From assembly GCA_002224055.1 (NCBI GenBank), contig AZLU01000059.1, forward strand, positions 81,001 to 145,000: 64,000 nucleotides of DNA, written 5' to 3'. Shown piece after piece: positions 25,823-37,403 of the stretch. The stretch's first letter is position 1; each line of letters starts with the position of its first letter. Both the position numbers and the translations under genes were made by a program. The DNA comes from Pezizomycotina sp. ARF18. Taxonomy: Eukaryota; Ascomycota. The notes below the pieces were generated by a model that was given only the letters and a program-made list of their open reading frames with translations, made no database searches and was not told the origin of the DNA.

Positions 25823-27002
25823 ATGAATGTAAGTAGCTAGGACTGAAGGATATATAAGCTTGGGGTTTTCGTCAGCTCATGGGGGAAGCTGTTCATATTC
25901 ATCGACTACCTTTAACTAACACACCTTACCGTTTTCCAATTAGCTCTTCAAATATAAACCGTTTCGCATGATGTCGAGCACGTACGAACCCATCCACCCT
26001 ACCTCCGACCCGCGCGTCACGCACGAGTATGAGTTCCTCAACGGCCACCGCTTCCACTACGTCGTCGGCAACCCGACTTCCGGTCGCGAGCCACGCGCTA
26101 CCGCCGTTTTAATACACGGCTGGCCGGATCTGTGGTTCGGCTGGCGGCATACGATCCCGGCACTCCTCGATTTGGACCTCCAAGTCGTGGCCATCGACTG
26201 TCTAGGCTACGGCGGGAGCGATTCGCCGCGCTGCCCTCCCGAGGATCTCTCCGTCTACGGCATGAAGACGACGATCGACGCCATCGCCGAGCTGCTCACG
26301 AGATGAACGTCGAGAAGGCCGTCGTCATCGGCCACGATTGGGGTGCCATGGTCGCCTGGCGCTTCGTAAACTTCCACCCGGACCGCGCGAGCCACCTGTG
26401 CACGATATGCGTTCCCTACGTACCCCTTCGCCGACTTACCTCTCGCTCGAAGAAATCGTTAAGGCGCTGCCTAATTTCACGTACCAGCTCTCGCTGGCGA
26501 ACCCGCAGACCGCAAGGGATTTAGACTCTAAGAAAGCCAAGCGGGACTTTTTAGCGGCGATCCACCGCGGTGCCGGCGAGCGGCCACCGGGTAAATTTAA
26601 CGTTCCGGAAAACATCGTCGCGAACATGGGCGAGATGGAACGTTCGGGTATACTCACGCAGGAGGAGCTGGATTACTACGTCGAGCAGTACCACGCCAAG
26701 GCTTCGACGGGCCGCTAAATTGGTACAGGGTGAGAAAGTACAACTGGGAAGACGATAAGGCTATTACAGATCCGAATATTTACGTTCCGACGCTGTTCAT
26801 CGCTGCGGAAAAGGATTCGGCGCTGCCGCCGAGTATGGCGCAGGGGCAAGAGAAGTTCGTCAAGGAGCTTACGTATAGGGAAGTTAAGGATGCTGCACAT
26901 TGGGTTATGACGGAGAAGAAGGATGAGGTCAATGCTATTCTCAAGGAGTGGGTTGAGAATGTCGTCTTCGGAGGAAGTCGAAGCTCTGAGCGCTCGAGCT
27001 AG
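25823..27002 (+). CDS. Soluble epoxide hydrolase (alpha/beta hydrolase)
   Basis: Predicted to hydrolyse epoxides to diols. A two-codon first exon (ATG AAT, 25823-25828), an intron at 25829-25943 (GTAAGT, CTAAC, TAG) and the main exon splice in phase; the ATG at 25968 is a possible alternative start. Motifs in order: oxyanion HGWPD with downstream FGWRHTIP (about 26116-26160), GYGGSD, nucleophile elbow GHDWGAMVAWRF with the catalytic Asp (about 26331-26366), cap region DYYVEQYHAKGF and PLNWYR, the acid AAEKDSALPP (about 26810-26830), and the catalytic His in DAAHWVM (about 26890-26910). Length is near the usual 320-340 residues. Three one-base deletions break the frame: G at 26300, C in the run 26423-26426, and G at 26700. 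A haloalkane dehalogenase is less likely because of the cap Tyr residues and the HGWP motif. Confidence 0.9.
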
Positions 27003-28149
<1,147 letters not shown>

Positions 28150-28730
28150 GGATCCTTTTTGAGCATTATGCGAAGGACTAGGATCTATGAACTACTCAGG
28201 AGCTCAAGAAATTATCTTATAGAGGACGTTCACAGTTTTTCCGAGCCAAAACCTTTTTTTCCTCCCAAGATCCGGGGCGCCAAAGCACCAACGCGTCTCT
28301 TAACCAACAATAACATGAGCGTAGGTATCAAGGCCTAGTAATCTCACACAGACAATCTCGTTGATTTCCCTATTTATTTGTTTAGTAATAGCCATAGATT
28401 AGCTCGCGCTGCCATAAACCTTCAAAAAAAGGGAGCATGTATATATTTCAGAGATGCTAGGGGGGTCTTACGTGGATATACGAGTCTATGCGAGTACGCA
28501 TCCTCGGACATCAGCCTTGGGCCTACCCACTTGGCGTATTGTGGTAATTCAGTAACCCAATGCTGCTCATCGGTTTGGAGTGCCGCCAACCCCAAGAGAA
28601 GTGGTAACGAAAGAGTCAAGAGACAGCCCGATTCGCAATTTCCATCCTGATGATCTGGTGCCGAGTAACTAGCTGGCGTTATATGTGGAGTGTCGCCCAA
28701 CAGGTACCGAAAATTGCGCCGCAGCTAGGG
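28150..28730. other. Convergent intergenic region
   Basis: 581 bp between DHFR (+) and the protease gene (-). Nothing recognised; the open frame at 28378-28650 has no protein-like character. Confidence 0.5.
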
Positions 28731-31175
28731 TTAGGGAGACTTCCCCCGCGTCCATGTGTATAGTTTGTGGATACACTTTCCCAACATGAAGTGAGGTGAT
28801 CCGAATCCGATCGTTTGGCCAACGGACAAGGCATCAGGAGTGTCTGCATACTCCCTTTTCATAAATACAGGAAGTTCCGAAGACTGTGGTAGAATTAAAA
28901 GTAAATGCTCGCCAGATTCTCTGACGCTTGCTGTGTATCCCTCCCTAGAACAAGCCTCTTCTCCATTGAATTCGAGATGTACTTTTTTTTGTGGTATGAG
29001 GCCTTGGCATAGATGCTTTGAAGTGGCCGAAAGCTCTTTTCCATATTCTTCTACGCTTCCGTTACCAAATTTAGAGTCTGTTGTGAATAGTTCTATATCG
29101 ATGGCATATGGTTTTGGCATCAGGTGAGCTTGGCGGGACATCTGCTCCTTTCCTGCTTTCGATTCTTCAGCACGCAAGTGATCTTTAACAGCTTTCAATT
29201 CTTCAGCGGAAATTACTAGACTATCAGATCCTTTCGCCGTTCGAGTAGCAATTTTCGTAGATGCTTTGTGGTTTTTTTGACAGAGCTGTTCCTCAAAATA
29301 TCGACTTCCAACCCGGGAATGCATTCGTAAGGCCGAGTATAAGCTCCGTAGCCGGGATGAAATAGGCCACTGAATCACCCACTATTCCGGCGGTGAGCTG
29401 GCCGATAAAGTTATCTTCGTCGTCTATAATCCACGAACCGGAGTCTCCGTATGCTAAGATTTACATATCTGCTCAGTTAAATACTGCAACTATAAATCCA
29501 AGAGTTCTAGCTGGAGAGACGAACTGATAGGGCGATCGAGTATTACTCGCCATGTCTTCGAGAACGTCTTGTCCCGGAAGCTTCAAGGCTACGGCGGGGG
29601 AGCTTACAACTCCCCGAATAGTTTTCGGTTTCGTAAATATCGTGACCGCTTTGTTATAAACGTCCTTAGGGGAACAACTTTTTATCTTAATCACTGAGTG
29701 ATCTCCGTCTGGTTGCTCATCATCATAGAATATGTTGTTGAGGATAGTGGCATCGTCAGCTGGTAAAAGAAGACACCAGTCATCGCAAAATCTCAACGAG
29801 GATCGTGAACCGTTATACTTGAATGCGTTGAAGCATTCAATGCCAATAACCGAAGCGTTGGGATTTCTGCTGAGCCTAAACACTAGCCTCCCGTTGTTGG
29901 GTTCCGCATGTTGACCATCGAACGACCCAGGCATGCTGGAAGATTCTCCTTTAGAAGGAACCTCGCTTAGGGGTCTATCACGGTCCAGGGAGACTTCTTC
30001 GTCATCCTCGGAACTACCATCGCCGTTAGGATCCCATGTTTCAAACTCATACTGCTCCAACCCGAGTTGGTCGTGATTTATGGCGTTCTCGCCATCTACA
30101 GGCTTTCCCGTGTAAATACCGCAGTCCTCTAAACGATTTTCAGTTGCATTACAAGGATAACACCCTTCGTCATATTCCAGCAAGTGTCCGGCGGTAACGA
30201 TGAAGGGTATTTCTGAAATCAAAACAAACCCCCAAGAGTGACTGAAAAGCTAGCAGTTTCATTGCGGTATCCATACAAGCGCTGCCCACATGAAAGTCGT
30301 TCTACAGGCGCTTCAGGGAGTTCAGTTTTCGGATAAGTAGCATCTGCAGCCTCCGTTTTCGCAGACCGATAATGAAGAAGGGATCTAAACATGGACTTGA
30401 TGGGTCCATCTGCTAGTTTCTTTTTTGCAAAATGAACGAGGCAGTTCGGATGCAGTCTGTCCAGGCGGCAGCGCTTGAGCAATCGTTTGAAATACTTCGT
30501 ATTTCGGCCTGTGTGCAAACGCAGACGAAGTACCTTGTGATTTCTTCTATGTCTATAAGACCAACTGCAACAGGGAAAATCTCTCCTCCTCTTTTATCAG
30601 ATAAACAGTAGCTGTGACGCAGGTCCTCTTCCTCAATATCTGGCAGGATCTGTTCATCCCACACAATTTTTTTTTCTTCTGGTAGTGGCCATGTTTTTCG
30701 TTCTGTTTTAACCACGCCGACACATAAAGTGGGTAGCCAATCGTTCGAGCTTCCGGGTGCTGTGTTGTTGGTATAAGGTCCGTGGTGAGACCTGGAGCCG
30801 TTGACTGACTTCCGCTCGGATTTAAAGATTCAGAACTTGGCCCTGACCGACTCAAGTTGGTAGCTTGACCGTCAGCGCCAAATTCAACCCCTTGTAAATG
30901 TGAAGTTGCATTGAATGCTGTTTGTTCATGTGAGAACTGTTCATAAATTTGGTAGCCTTGTACGTTCACCGATATCGCGGAGGATGACCGTCCTAATGCG
31001 TTGCTGAGACTAGTATTATATGTTAAAAAGGAGCTTGCATTGGCCTTTCTCTCAAGGTCTATAGCCGGCGAGTCGAGTATCGTGCTCTGTATCTCCGACT
31101 TCCTCTTCTTGCACGGAGGTTCAGTAGCGTCTAGGATAGGTTCAGTAAGGATTAAGTATTCTTTTATCTACTCAT
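28731..31175 (-). CDS. Uncharacterised protein with trypsin-fold serine protease domain
   Basis: I do not recognise a named family beyond the fold. The model starts at the ATG at 31175. A lysine-rich N-terminal segment (CKKRKSEIQ) and a low-complexity region lead into a conserved-looking block (HTGRNTKYFKRLLKRCRLDRL, about 30450-30512). The protease domain begins near LVLISEIPFIVTAGHLLEYD (catalytic His, codon about 30184-30186). The Asp candidate is in CDDWCLLLP (about 29755-29785) and the nucleophile in YGDSGSWIIDDEDN (Ser codon 29440-29442). GQLTAGIV and AYFIPATEL follow, and then a Lys/Glu-rich C-terminal region to 28731. The full triad is present. There is no signal peptide, so an intracellular role is likely. 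A short intron must lie near 29454-29490. One-base breaks occur near 30660, 30500, 30225 and 29330. Codons are AT-richer than in the housekeeping genes. Confidence 0.7.
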
Positions 31176-31416
31176 AAGCTATCGGTCGTATGAAATACAG
31201 TAGCTAATATATAGCGTGATAATTCATGCGGGGAGAGCAACCTTCTTCTCGAATAAGGACATTCGACATTATAGGTCTACACGCCCACTTGTGGGTGTCT
31301 TGTAAAAAGGAGAGGACTATTGAATAATATTAGTTTCTTCATGATTATAAGGACGCATGAGAGTAGGGATAACGGATAACCTAATGCTAATGCGTGGGCG
31401 TTTGCGACTATTTCGA

Positions 31417-31887
31417 TTAGTGCATGCAACTCAGGCATCGACTAACGTTATAGCGGTCGCACCCACGGCGACCGCGCCTTAGTGACCGAAATACGATCCC
31501 ACTCGGCAGAGTTGAAGCTACGTTGCCGTAGAAAACCTCTAGACGATCGATAATTAGTTCCCTAGGAACCTTCTTTGATCGTAAGCGTAAGCAATTCAAG
31601 GAGAGATAACATAATTTATATACTGACCGCCAAAGATAAGCTGTGAAAATGTAAAATGCGGCGAATGAGAACAGTATTGGCCCTACCCATTCCCGAAATG
31701 CGACCAGGCTACGATTTGTTGTGTTAACGTTCGGGATCGATTCTCGATCAAAATTGTGAATTTGTTCAGCCTCGTCGATATCAATACATCCTGTATAACG
31801 CGTTGAGGCTTCATGCAGGATGGTACTTATCGACCCCACCAGGCTTCCGCCAAAATTTGTGGATCTTCGTTTGCATCCTGCCTTCAT
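31417..31887 (-). CDS. Hypothetical single-pass membrane protein, 156 aa
   Basis: Unbroken ATG-to-stop ORF. A polar N-terminal half (about residues 1-70) is followed by one strong hydrophobic segment (VGPILFSFAAFYIFTAYLW, about residues 70-89), and then a basic C-terminal tail rich in Arg/Lys, which suggests a type II or tail-in-cytosol topology. No known domain recognised. It starts 216 bp from the CorA-like gene in the opposite direction, so the two may share a promoter. It lies downstream of the start of the protease gene on the same strand. It may be a lineage-specific protein; a chance ORF is possible, but the single well-placed TM helix with positive flank argues for a real product. Confidence 0.45.
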   Translation of the reverse strand: MKAGCKRRSTNFGGSLVGSISTILHEASTRYTGCIDIDEAEQIHNFDRESIPNVNTTNRSLVAFREWVGPILFSFAAFYIFTAYLWRSVYKLCYLSLNCLRLRSKKVPRELIIDRLEVFYGNVASTLPSGIVFRSLRRGRRGCDRYNVSRCLSCMH

Positions 31888-32103
31888 AAGAGCTCTGAGG
31901 CAGCGTGAGGCTGTGAAATGGGTAAAATGGTAAGCTACTAGAATTGTTTAAACGCAAAATTCTGATATATATATCCCTATATTCTGATGTTTCGAAGCAA
32001 AGAATAAAGTCTTGAAACAAGTGCAAATGCCTTAAAATTCCCAAAAGTCAACCATATTCACGAAAGCTCATCTAAATTTCCCCAGACCTATCGGAAGTCG
32101 AAG
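31888..32103. promoter_or_regulatory. Divergent promoter between small TM protein and CorA-like gene
   Basis: A 216-bp AT-rich spacer separates two outward-facing start codons. No specific operator seen. Shared control is an inference from spacing. Confidence 0.35.
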
Positions 32104-34466
32104 ATGGAGCGAGATTATTTCCCTGCCCAGCGCGCCTTCGCGTATAAAAGAGCTGAAGCTTTGGTAGTGGACATTCCTGAGCATATCAGGGGAAATATCA
32201 CAGAGAGGTCATGTTTGGAGGTTTGGAATTATAGATCAAGCTCAAATCCCGAACTGTATGGGAATTCGACAATTATTCGAAATTACTTTAGTCGAAATGG
32301 CCTGGTAAGCTGTAGCAAATCTTCTTCAAATCCAATTTTTCCTATAAGTCCAAGACAGCGTTCTTACTTGGCTTGCGCGGCCGTGAAGCGGTAGCCACTA
32401 TAACTACTCTCTCTCTCTTTTTCTTTTTTTTTCTTTTTTTTTTTTTTTCCCTAAAAGACCATATAAACTTGATTTAAATAGAATATAAATCGAAAGACTC
32501 TATTTTAATAAACGCTCCAAGTTGGAGCATCATATCATTACATCTACCGAAGGATTGTTTTAAAGGAACAGGATGCTAGCGGTCGCTAAAATAAAACGTT
32601 GCGATCTATGCTACGCCTAAAGATTTTAGCTTCAGACAGACCAGAATCACCGCAAAGACGTATATTGTAAGTAATATTAATATCAAGCGTATAGGTTACA
32701 CGATAATGATTTCCAAATACCTTACCAAGTTGATCAATGTTACTACCTGTATCAGCCATAGTAACTTTATCTTATAAGGTCATTCACCCCCAGTGTGCCG
32801 TGCACGGCCCTGAAGAACTTCCGCAGTTTCTCCGGAGAAATGTTATACCAGATTCTCCAGTTCATAGGATGACACGCGTCAAGCCAAAGATCGAATCTTG
32901 CTGTCAAATGGCGACGGGTCCTAACATGCCGTCGTTAGACAGGAGTAAATGCAAGTTTGAAGTTGTGATTCAAACATTATCTTTGAGTAAACTTCCTATA
33001 TTTTGCGCATTAGACGTTATATAATGATAAAGCATTCTTCAGCTTTTCCTTTATCTTAAGCACTCTGGGGCTTTTAGTTATATCATGACCCTTTTATTTG
33101 ACAGAAACATTCATTCAATGATATAGAAAAATTCACCATCCTCTGCAGTGGCAGTGAATGGGATGATAAACTAGATTTCAGAAATGTTCCGGCTTGTGCG
33201 ATTTTGACGTCAAAGATCGCACACGTGCAGGCTCACCGTCGAGCAGGAGCTGCTTCTGCTTTTATCAAAGCGAAGGCTGCCACTTCGATTGACCTAGTAG
33301 CAGGAGTAACTGCTTATATTGCATTTTGCGAGACAACTCAAATGGCTATTCATATGGTATACGAGCAACCAAAGGTCGATTATTCCAAACATTCTTTCGA
33401 TATTATGACGACGTCTCGCGCAGAGAATTGGCGGCATATAATTGACCCTACTCAAGAGGCAAACGGTATTCCTACAACCCTCGATGTTCTCGTGCATCTT
33501 TTCAGCACGCAAGTGCACGAGTGGAGAAAGTTGTTCGAGAATCTGGACTATCATGTGTACTGGCTCGTAAGTCGTTCCATATCCAGATCTATTATATCCG
33601 TACCCGGGGCATATGCGTTCACTAATGCTAAATTCTTCTAGAGAGCGCACGTCCACGAAGGCAACTGCAAGAAGCACCTTGTCGACATGCTTCTATCCAC
33701 AGCTACATTACTAGAAAATATGAGGCGGATGCGGACCGACTACCTGGATATTTTAGAGAAGATACTTCCTTCCAAATCCTTAAAGAGGTCTCGAAAATTG
33801 GTAGCGAATGATCAAGTGGCCAGGTGGTGGACCCTTGATGAAGAAAACTTTGAAAAATCCCTAGAACGGGATTTTCCTCGGGAAGCAAATGAGCTTCTAG
33901 GATGCAAAGGGTTCTTCGATGAGAGCAAAGAAACGATCAATAAGCTTATCGACGATATACAAAGAACCATACAAACAGTACGTTGTTCCTTCAACTGGGG
34001 AATATCATTACGTCTCGGCTTACTTCCGAGGTACGGATGGTAGGCATTCAGCGTCCATTCAATCAATGAGTCCAGACGGAGCATCGAACAGAATACGAGT
34101 TTGAAACGATTGAGCTGGATAACTGTGAGCCAAAATCTCATGTACCATTGTTTTGAGCGTTATGGCTACTGATACAGTCTCGCAGTTCATTTTCCTCCCT
34201 CTTTTATTCATCGCAGTCAGTATAATTATACTATCTATCGTCCCCTATACTTCTCTTTAATCTATATGCGCCAAATCACTCACTAAAGAAATCGCTTTGC
34301 ACAGTCTCTGTTCGGTATGAACATAAACATACTTGGCAACAACCCGCCTTGGTGGTGGTATCTTGTCTGTAGCGGCCCCGCCATCGTTCTTATTTTTGGC
34401 GCATGGTGGCTTACACGGCTTTGGATAGGAAATCTATTAACGATGCTGAGATGGCGTTTAAATTGA
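32104..34466 (+). CDS. CorA-like membrane protein
   Basis: Distant relative of CorA/ZntB divalent-cation channels, in the divergent fungal branch whose function is largely unknown. Exon 1 (32104-32304) encodes MERDYFPAQRAFAY...DIPEHIRGNITERS and ends at a GTAAGC donor. Middle exons between 32.7 and 33.0 kb are uncertain. From an acceptor at 33104 a long soluble region follows: FTILCSGSEWDDKLDF, VHEWRKLFENLDYHVYWL, an intron at about 33569-33641, then a charged helical region to about 33977. An intron near 33978-34050 leads to INESRRSIEQNTSLKRLSW, the stalk helix typical just before CorA TM1. TM1 (FIFLPLLFIA), an intron at 34199-34303, SLFGMN (the family GMN motif) and TM2 (WWWYLVCSGPAIVLIFGAWWL) complete it; the stop is at 34464. 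Codons are AT-rich. Confidence 0.75.
32305..33104 (+). other. Unresolved intronic/exonic part of the CorA-like gene
   Basis: 800 bp after the first exon. A T-rich tract lies at 32410-32450. Between about 32777 and 32880 one frame reads ALKNFRSFSGEMLYQILQF, which resembles the spacing of the soluble domain of CorA-like proteins but does not connect cleanly. It probably contains one short exon and two introns, with frame errors. Confidence 0.35.
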
Positions 34467-35264
34467 AATGATGTATTCAAACAGCCTCTTGTAATGGTCA
34501 GAGTAAGCTTTATCCAAATGAGAGATGCGACAGCAGAGAGTTATTATGCTCACTCACTCCATATATCTTACAACAGCTAGAAAATTTGAATATACAAATA
34601 TTTTCCAATTAAGCTGGGCGCCTTTACGGTCATGTACGTACTGTTAATCAGCAGTTCTGTAGCTGTAGGATCTGTAAGATCGGTTGTGCATGGGTTTCTT
34701 ACGGTTTAGAACCATCATTATATTATTCAACGTATATAGACAACCATTTTCGGACCTCCGATGTATATTAATGTCTCGGCTTTCTATACCTCCGCAAACG
34801 CGATGGAATAAAGCTTAGGATACGAAAGGATATAGTTACAAGGCTTGAATTTTCAAGGCGAGGGGCTGTGTCTCATTAAGCTGAAAGAGCTTGAAAAACG
34901 GCCTTCTCCGAGCTCTCTCGACGGACGAAATGTGGAGTTACTACAATATAGCATATCATTGATCCCTGTCATTGCATGAGTTGTGTCTACGATCCGATCT
35001 CTAGAGGCAGAGTATTCAAATCCTGCGATCGTGTGCTACGAACATGAGTCACATATCCACGAGAGCTCCGCTTGCATCTGAACACTGCCTTCCAAGGCGT
35101 GTATATAAGTATAGGTAGCTTCCTTGTGTTACAACCAATGATTTCTGAGACTTCAATCGATCCAAAGCTATATGTTACGATATCAGCCACGGCTCAAGAG
35201 ACCCCACATTCGCTTAATTCATTCCCTCGTTAGCTCTAGAAACGTATTCAAAAAAGCTCTAACC
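34467..35264. other. Intergenic region, CorA-like to D-amino-acid oxidase
   Basis: About 800 bp, AT-rich, no supported gene. The short minus-strand frame at 34987-35190 lacks recognisable features. The right end is the DAO promoter. Confidence 0.5.
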
Positions 35265-36374
35265 ATGTCGGATAGCAGCAAACACATTATTGTCGTCGGG
35301 TAAGCCAATAGTTCCGTTTTTAAAGCTTTTCTATAAGCTGATAAAACCCCATTTAGGGCTGGCGTTATTGGCCTACAAACTGCCTCCTTACTCTCTCAAG
35401 AAGGTCATAAAGTCACCATAGTCGCACAATACTTTCCCGGTGACTTATCCATAGACTACACCTCTCCATGGGCTGGGGCTCACTTCCGGGGCGGCACGGA
35501 GGGCCCTCCGTTCGAAACGTTCGAAAGAGAGACATTCCTCCACTGGAGTAAACTCATCAATGACAATAACAAGGCTAAACAAATCGGGATCGAATTCGTA
35601 CCAGCGGTATACTACTGGGACGAATATACACCCGCCTGCGAAAAGCTCTGGTGGTCGGGTATAGTCCCGAATTTCAGAATTTTAAAGAAAGAAGAACTAC
35701 CGGACGGTGTCGAGTATGGTGTCGCGTACGATACTATTTGCTGTAATCCGAATACCTATATGCCTTACTTAATCTCCCTCGCGCCGGAAGTTAAACACGT
35801 GCGCTGTGGGAAGCTGAAGAGTATTGAGGAGGTGTTTAACTTACCCGAGATAGCGGCAATCAAGGATGACGTTGTCGGCATTGTCAATTGTAGCGGGCTG
35901 GGTGCGCTCGAGCTTGTTAATGATGCGGACGTCTTCCCGACGAGGGGCCAGACACTACTCGTGAAAGAGAGTACCCCGCTGGATGTGTTCAGGCAAGCCC
36001 GAGAGGGACAGGCTTGGTACATCGTCTGCCGTGCAGATGGGGGTGGCTCGATTATTGGAGGAAGCAGGCAGCACGGTGATTGGAATGCCGAAGTTGACGA
36101 TGATCTCACGAAGCGGATTATAGAGAACTGCAAGCTCATTGCCCCCAGGGAGTTAAAGACTGCTGATAATGGGGAGGATTTTCAAATTGCAAGCGTACAG
36201 GTTGGACGTAGACCTTCGAGGAAAGGCGGTATCAGAGTCGAAGTCGACGGGAATGGTGTCAATGGCAAGTGGCTTGTCCACGAGTATGGACACTCGGGCA
36301 GCGGATATCAGACGTCCTACGGTAGCGCAAAGGAGACAGTGAGGTTAATACTAGAGCTGGTGAAGGGGAAGTAA
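35265..36374 (+). CDS. D-amino-acid oxidase (FAD-dependent)
   Basis: Oxidatively deaminates D-amino acids to 2-oxo acids with release of ammonia and H2O2. Exon 1 (35265-35299) encodes MSDSSKHIIVV. The intron at 35300-35356 splits the Gly codon of the dinucleotide-binding motif VVGAGVIGLQTASLL. Exon 2 reads without interruption. Motifs: the flavin-region segment DYTSPWAGAHFR (about 35455-35490), NPNTYMPYL (active-site Tyr region, about 35748-35772), VNCSGLGALEL, PTRGQTLLVKE, GGSRQHGDWN, VGRRPSRKGGIRVE with the substrate-carboxylate Arg, and the C-terminal signature VHEYGHSGSGYQTSYGSA. Length is about 350 residues, normal for DAO. It ends VKGK, without an obvious C-terminal peroxisomal tripeptide. 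D-aspartate oxidase is a close alternative. Confidence 0.95.
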
Positions 36375-37403
36375 AGAGGTTAGAATAGATTCGTAATACG
36401 TGGTTATCCATTCAACATGAAGTAGAAAATAACTCAAGCTTCCCAGAGTTAGTGGCCTGACACTTGTCGGCTAACTCTTGTCCGGCTCCCAAATGCTTGT
36501 CAAAAACCGTTGAACCTAGCATTGCCTTCCGTAAGACATGTACCCGGATGTCTCGCCGCGATATCCATGCAACCAGGGCTAGACGGACTAACTATCCATG
36601 CGATGCAACGCCAGTGGGAAATCGGCTCTTTGTCCAGCCCTTGCGTGATACAATAATAGCGACGAACTACTAGGCGGCACTGGTAGCCTTTTTTTGACCA
36701 CGTTGGCGGCCGCGCATGCCCTGTGTATATCTCCCAGCCGCGAGATTCCCCTGTTCTCTTCGTTATGCATGAAAAGAATATTTCCCAAGCGAGCGCCTTT
36801 CGAATTCGGCGCCTTCTCAAAAAAGGGAACTAGGCAGTTACCCTTCTCATCCTTATCGTTATCGGATGGACAAAGCAAGCAAGAAGCAGTTGCTTAAGTA
36901 AAGGCGGGAGACATTTCGATGCTTCTGGAAAGTCAATGTTTCGTAGATCCGTGGCTGTTTATACTGTACTGGGACAAAATCTCGGGCCGAGTTAAAAAGA
37001 GGATCTAAAGTATCGCTAGCGAGAACAACCAATAATTGTGAGAATGTGACACCGAAACAACTGCTTCAAGGCTTCTTGCGCGATCGATAATAGTGGGGAG
37101 ATTGAAAGCTCCGTAATTCCACTTGAACTACTATAAAGAACTATTTCTTAGTGTAATAAAAGGCTTACGCACGCCGTCGTGTAAATACTACTTCTGGATT
37201 GGCTGTACCTGCATCTCGCATCTCCCGCATTTTTAAAGTTCTCCACTCTATATTTAATTGTCGCACAAAGTTTTCGTCGCACCACTTTACACAGCCGATC
37301 CGGGATTCGAATACCCCAATCATTCACCCTATAAAGAACCTCCTCTTTCAGCTTTTGCAAACCTTCATCATCATTGATCAACCGCCGACGATTTTCAATT
37401 ACA
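36375..37403. other. Intergenic region downstream of DAO
   Basis: About 1 kb with no supported gene. Small frames on both strands near 36460-36900 show no domain. The last 100 bp are the leader of the next gene. Confidence 0.5.

Noticed and set aside
37290-37330. tRNA T-arm-like string near GGGATTCGAATACC
   Set aside because: No matching acceptor, D or anticodon stems around it.
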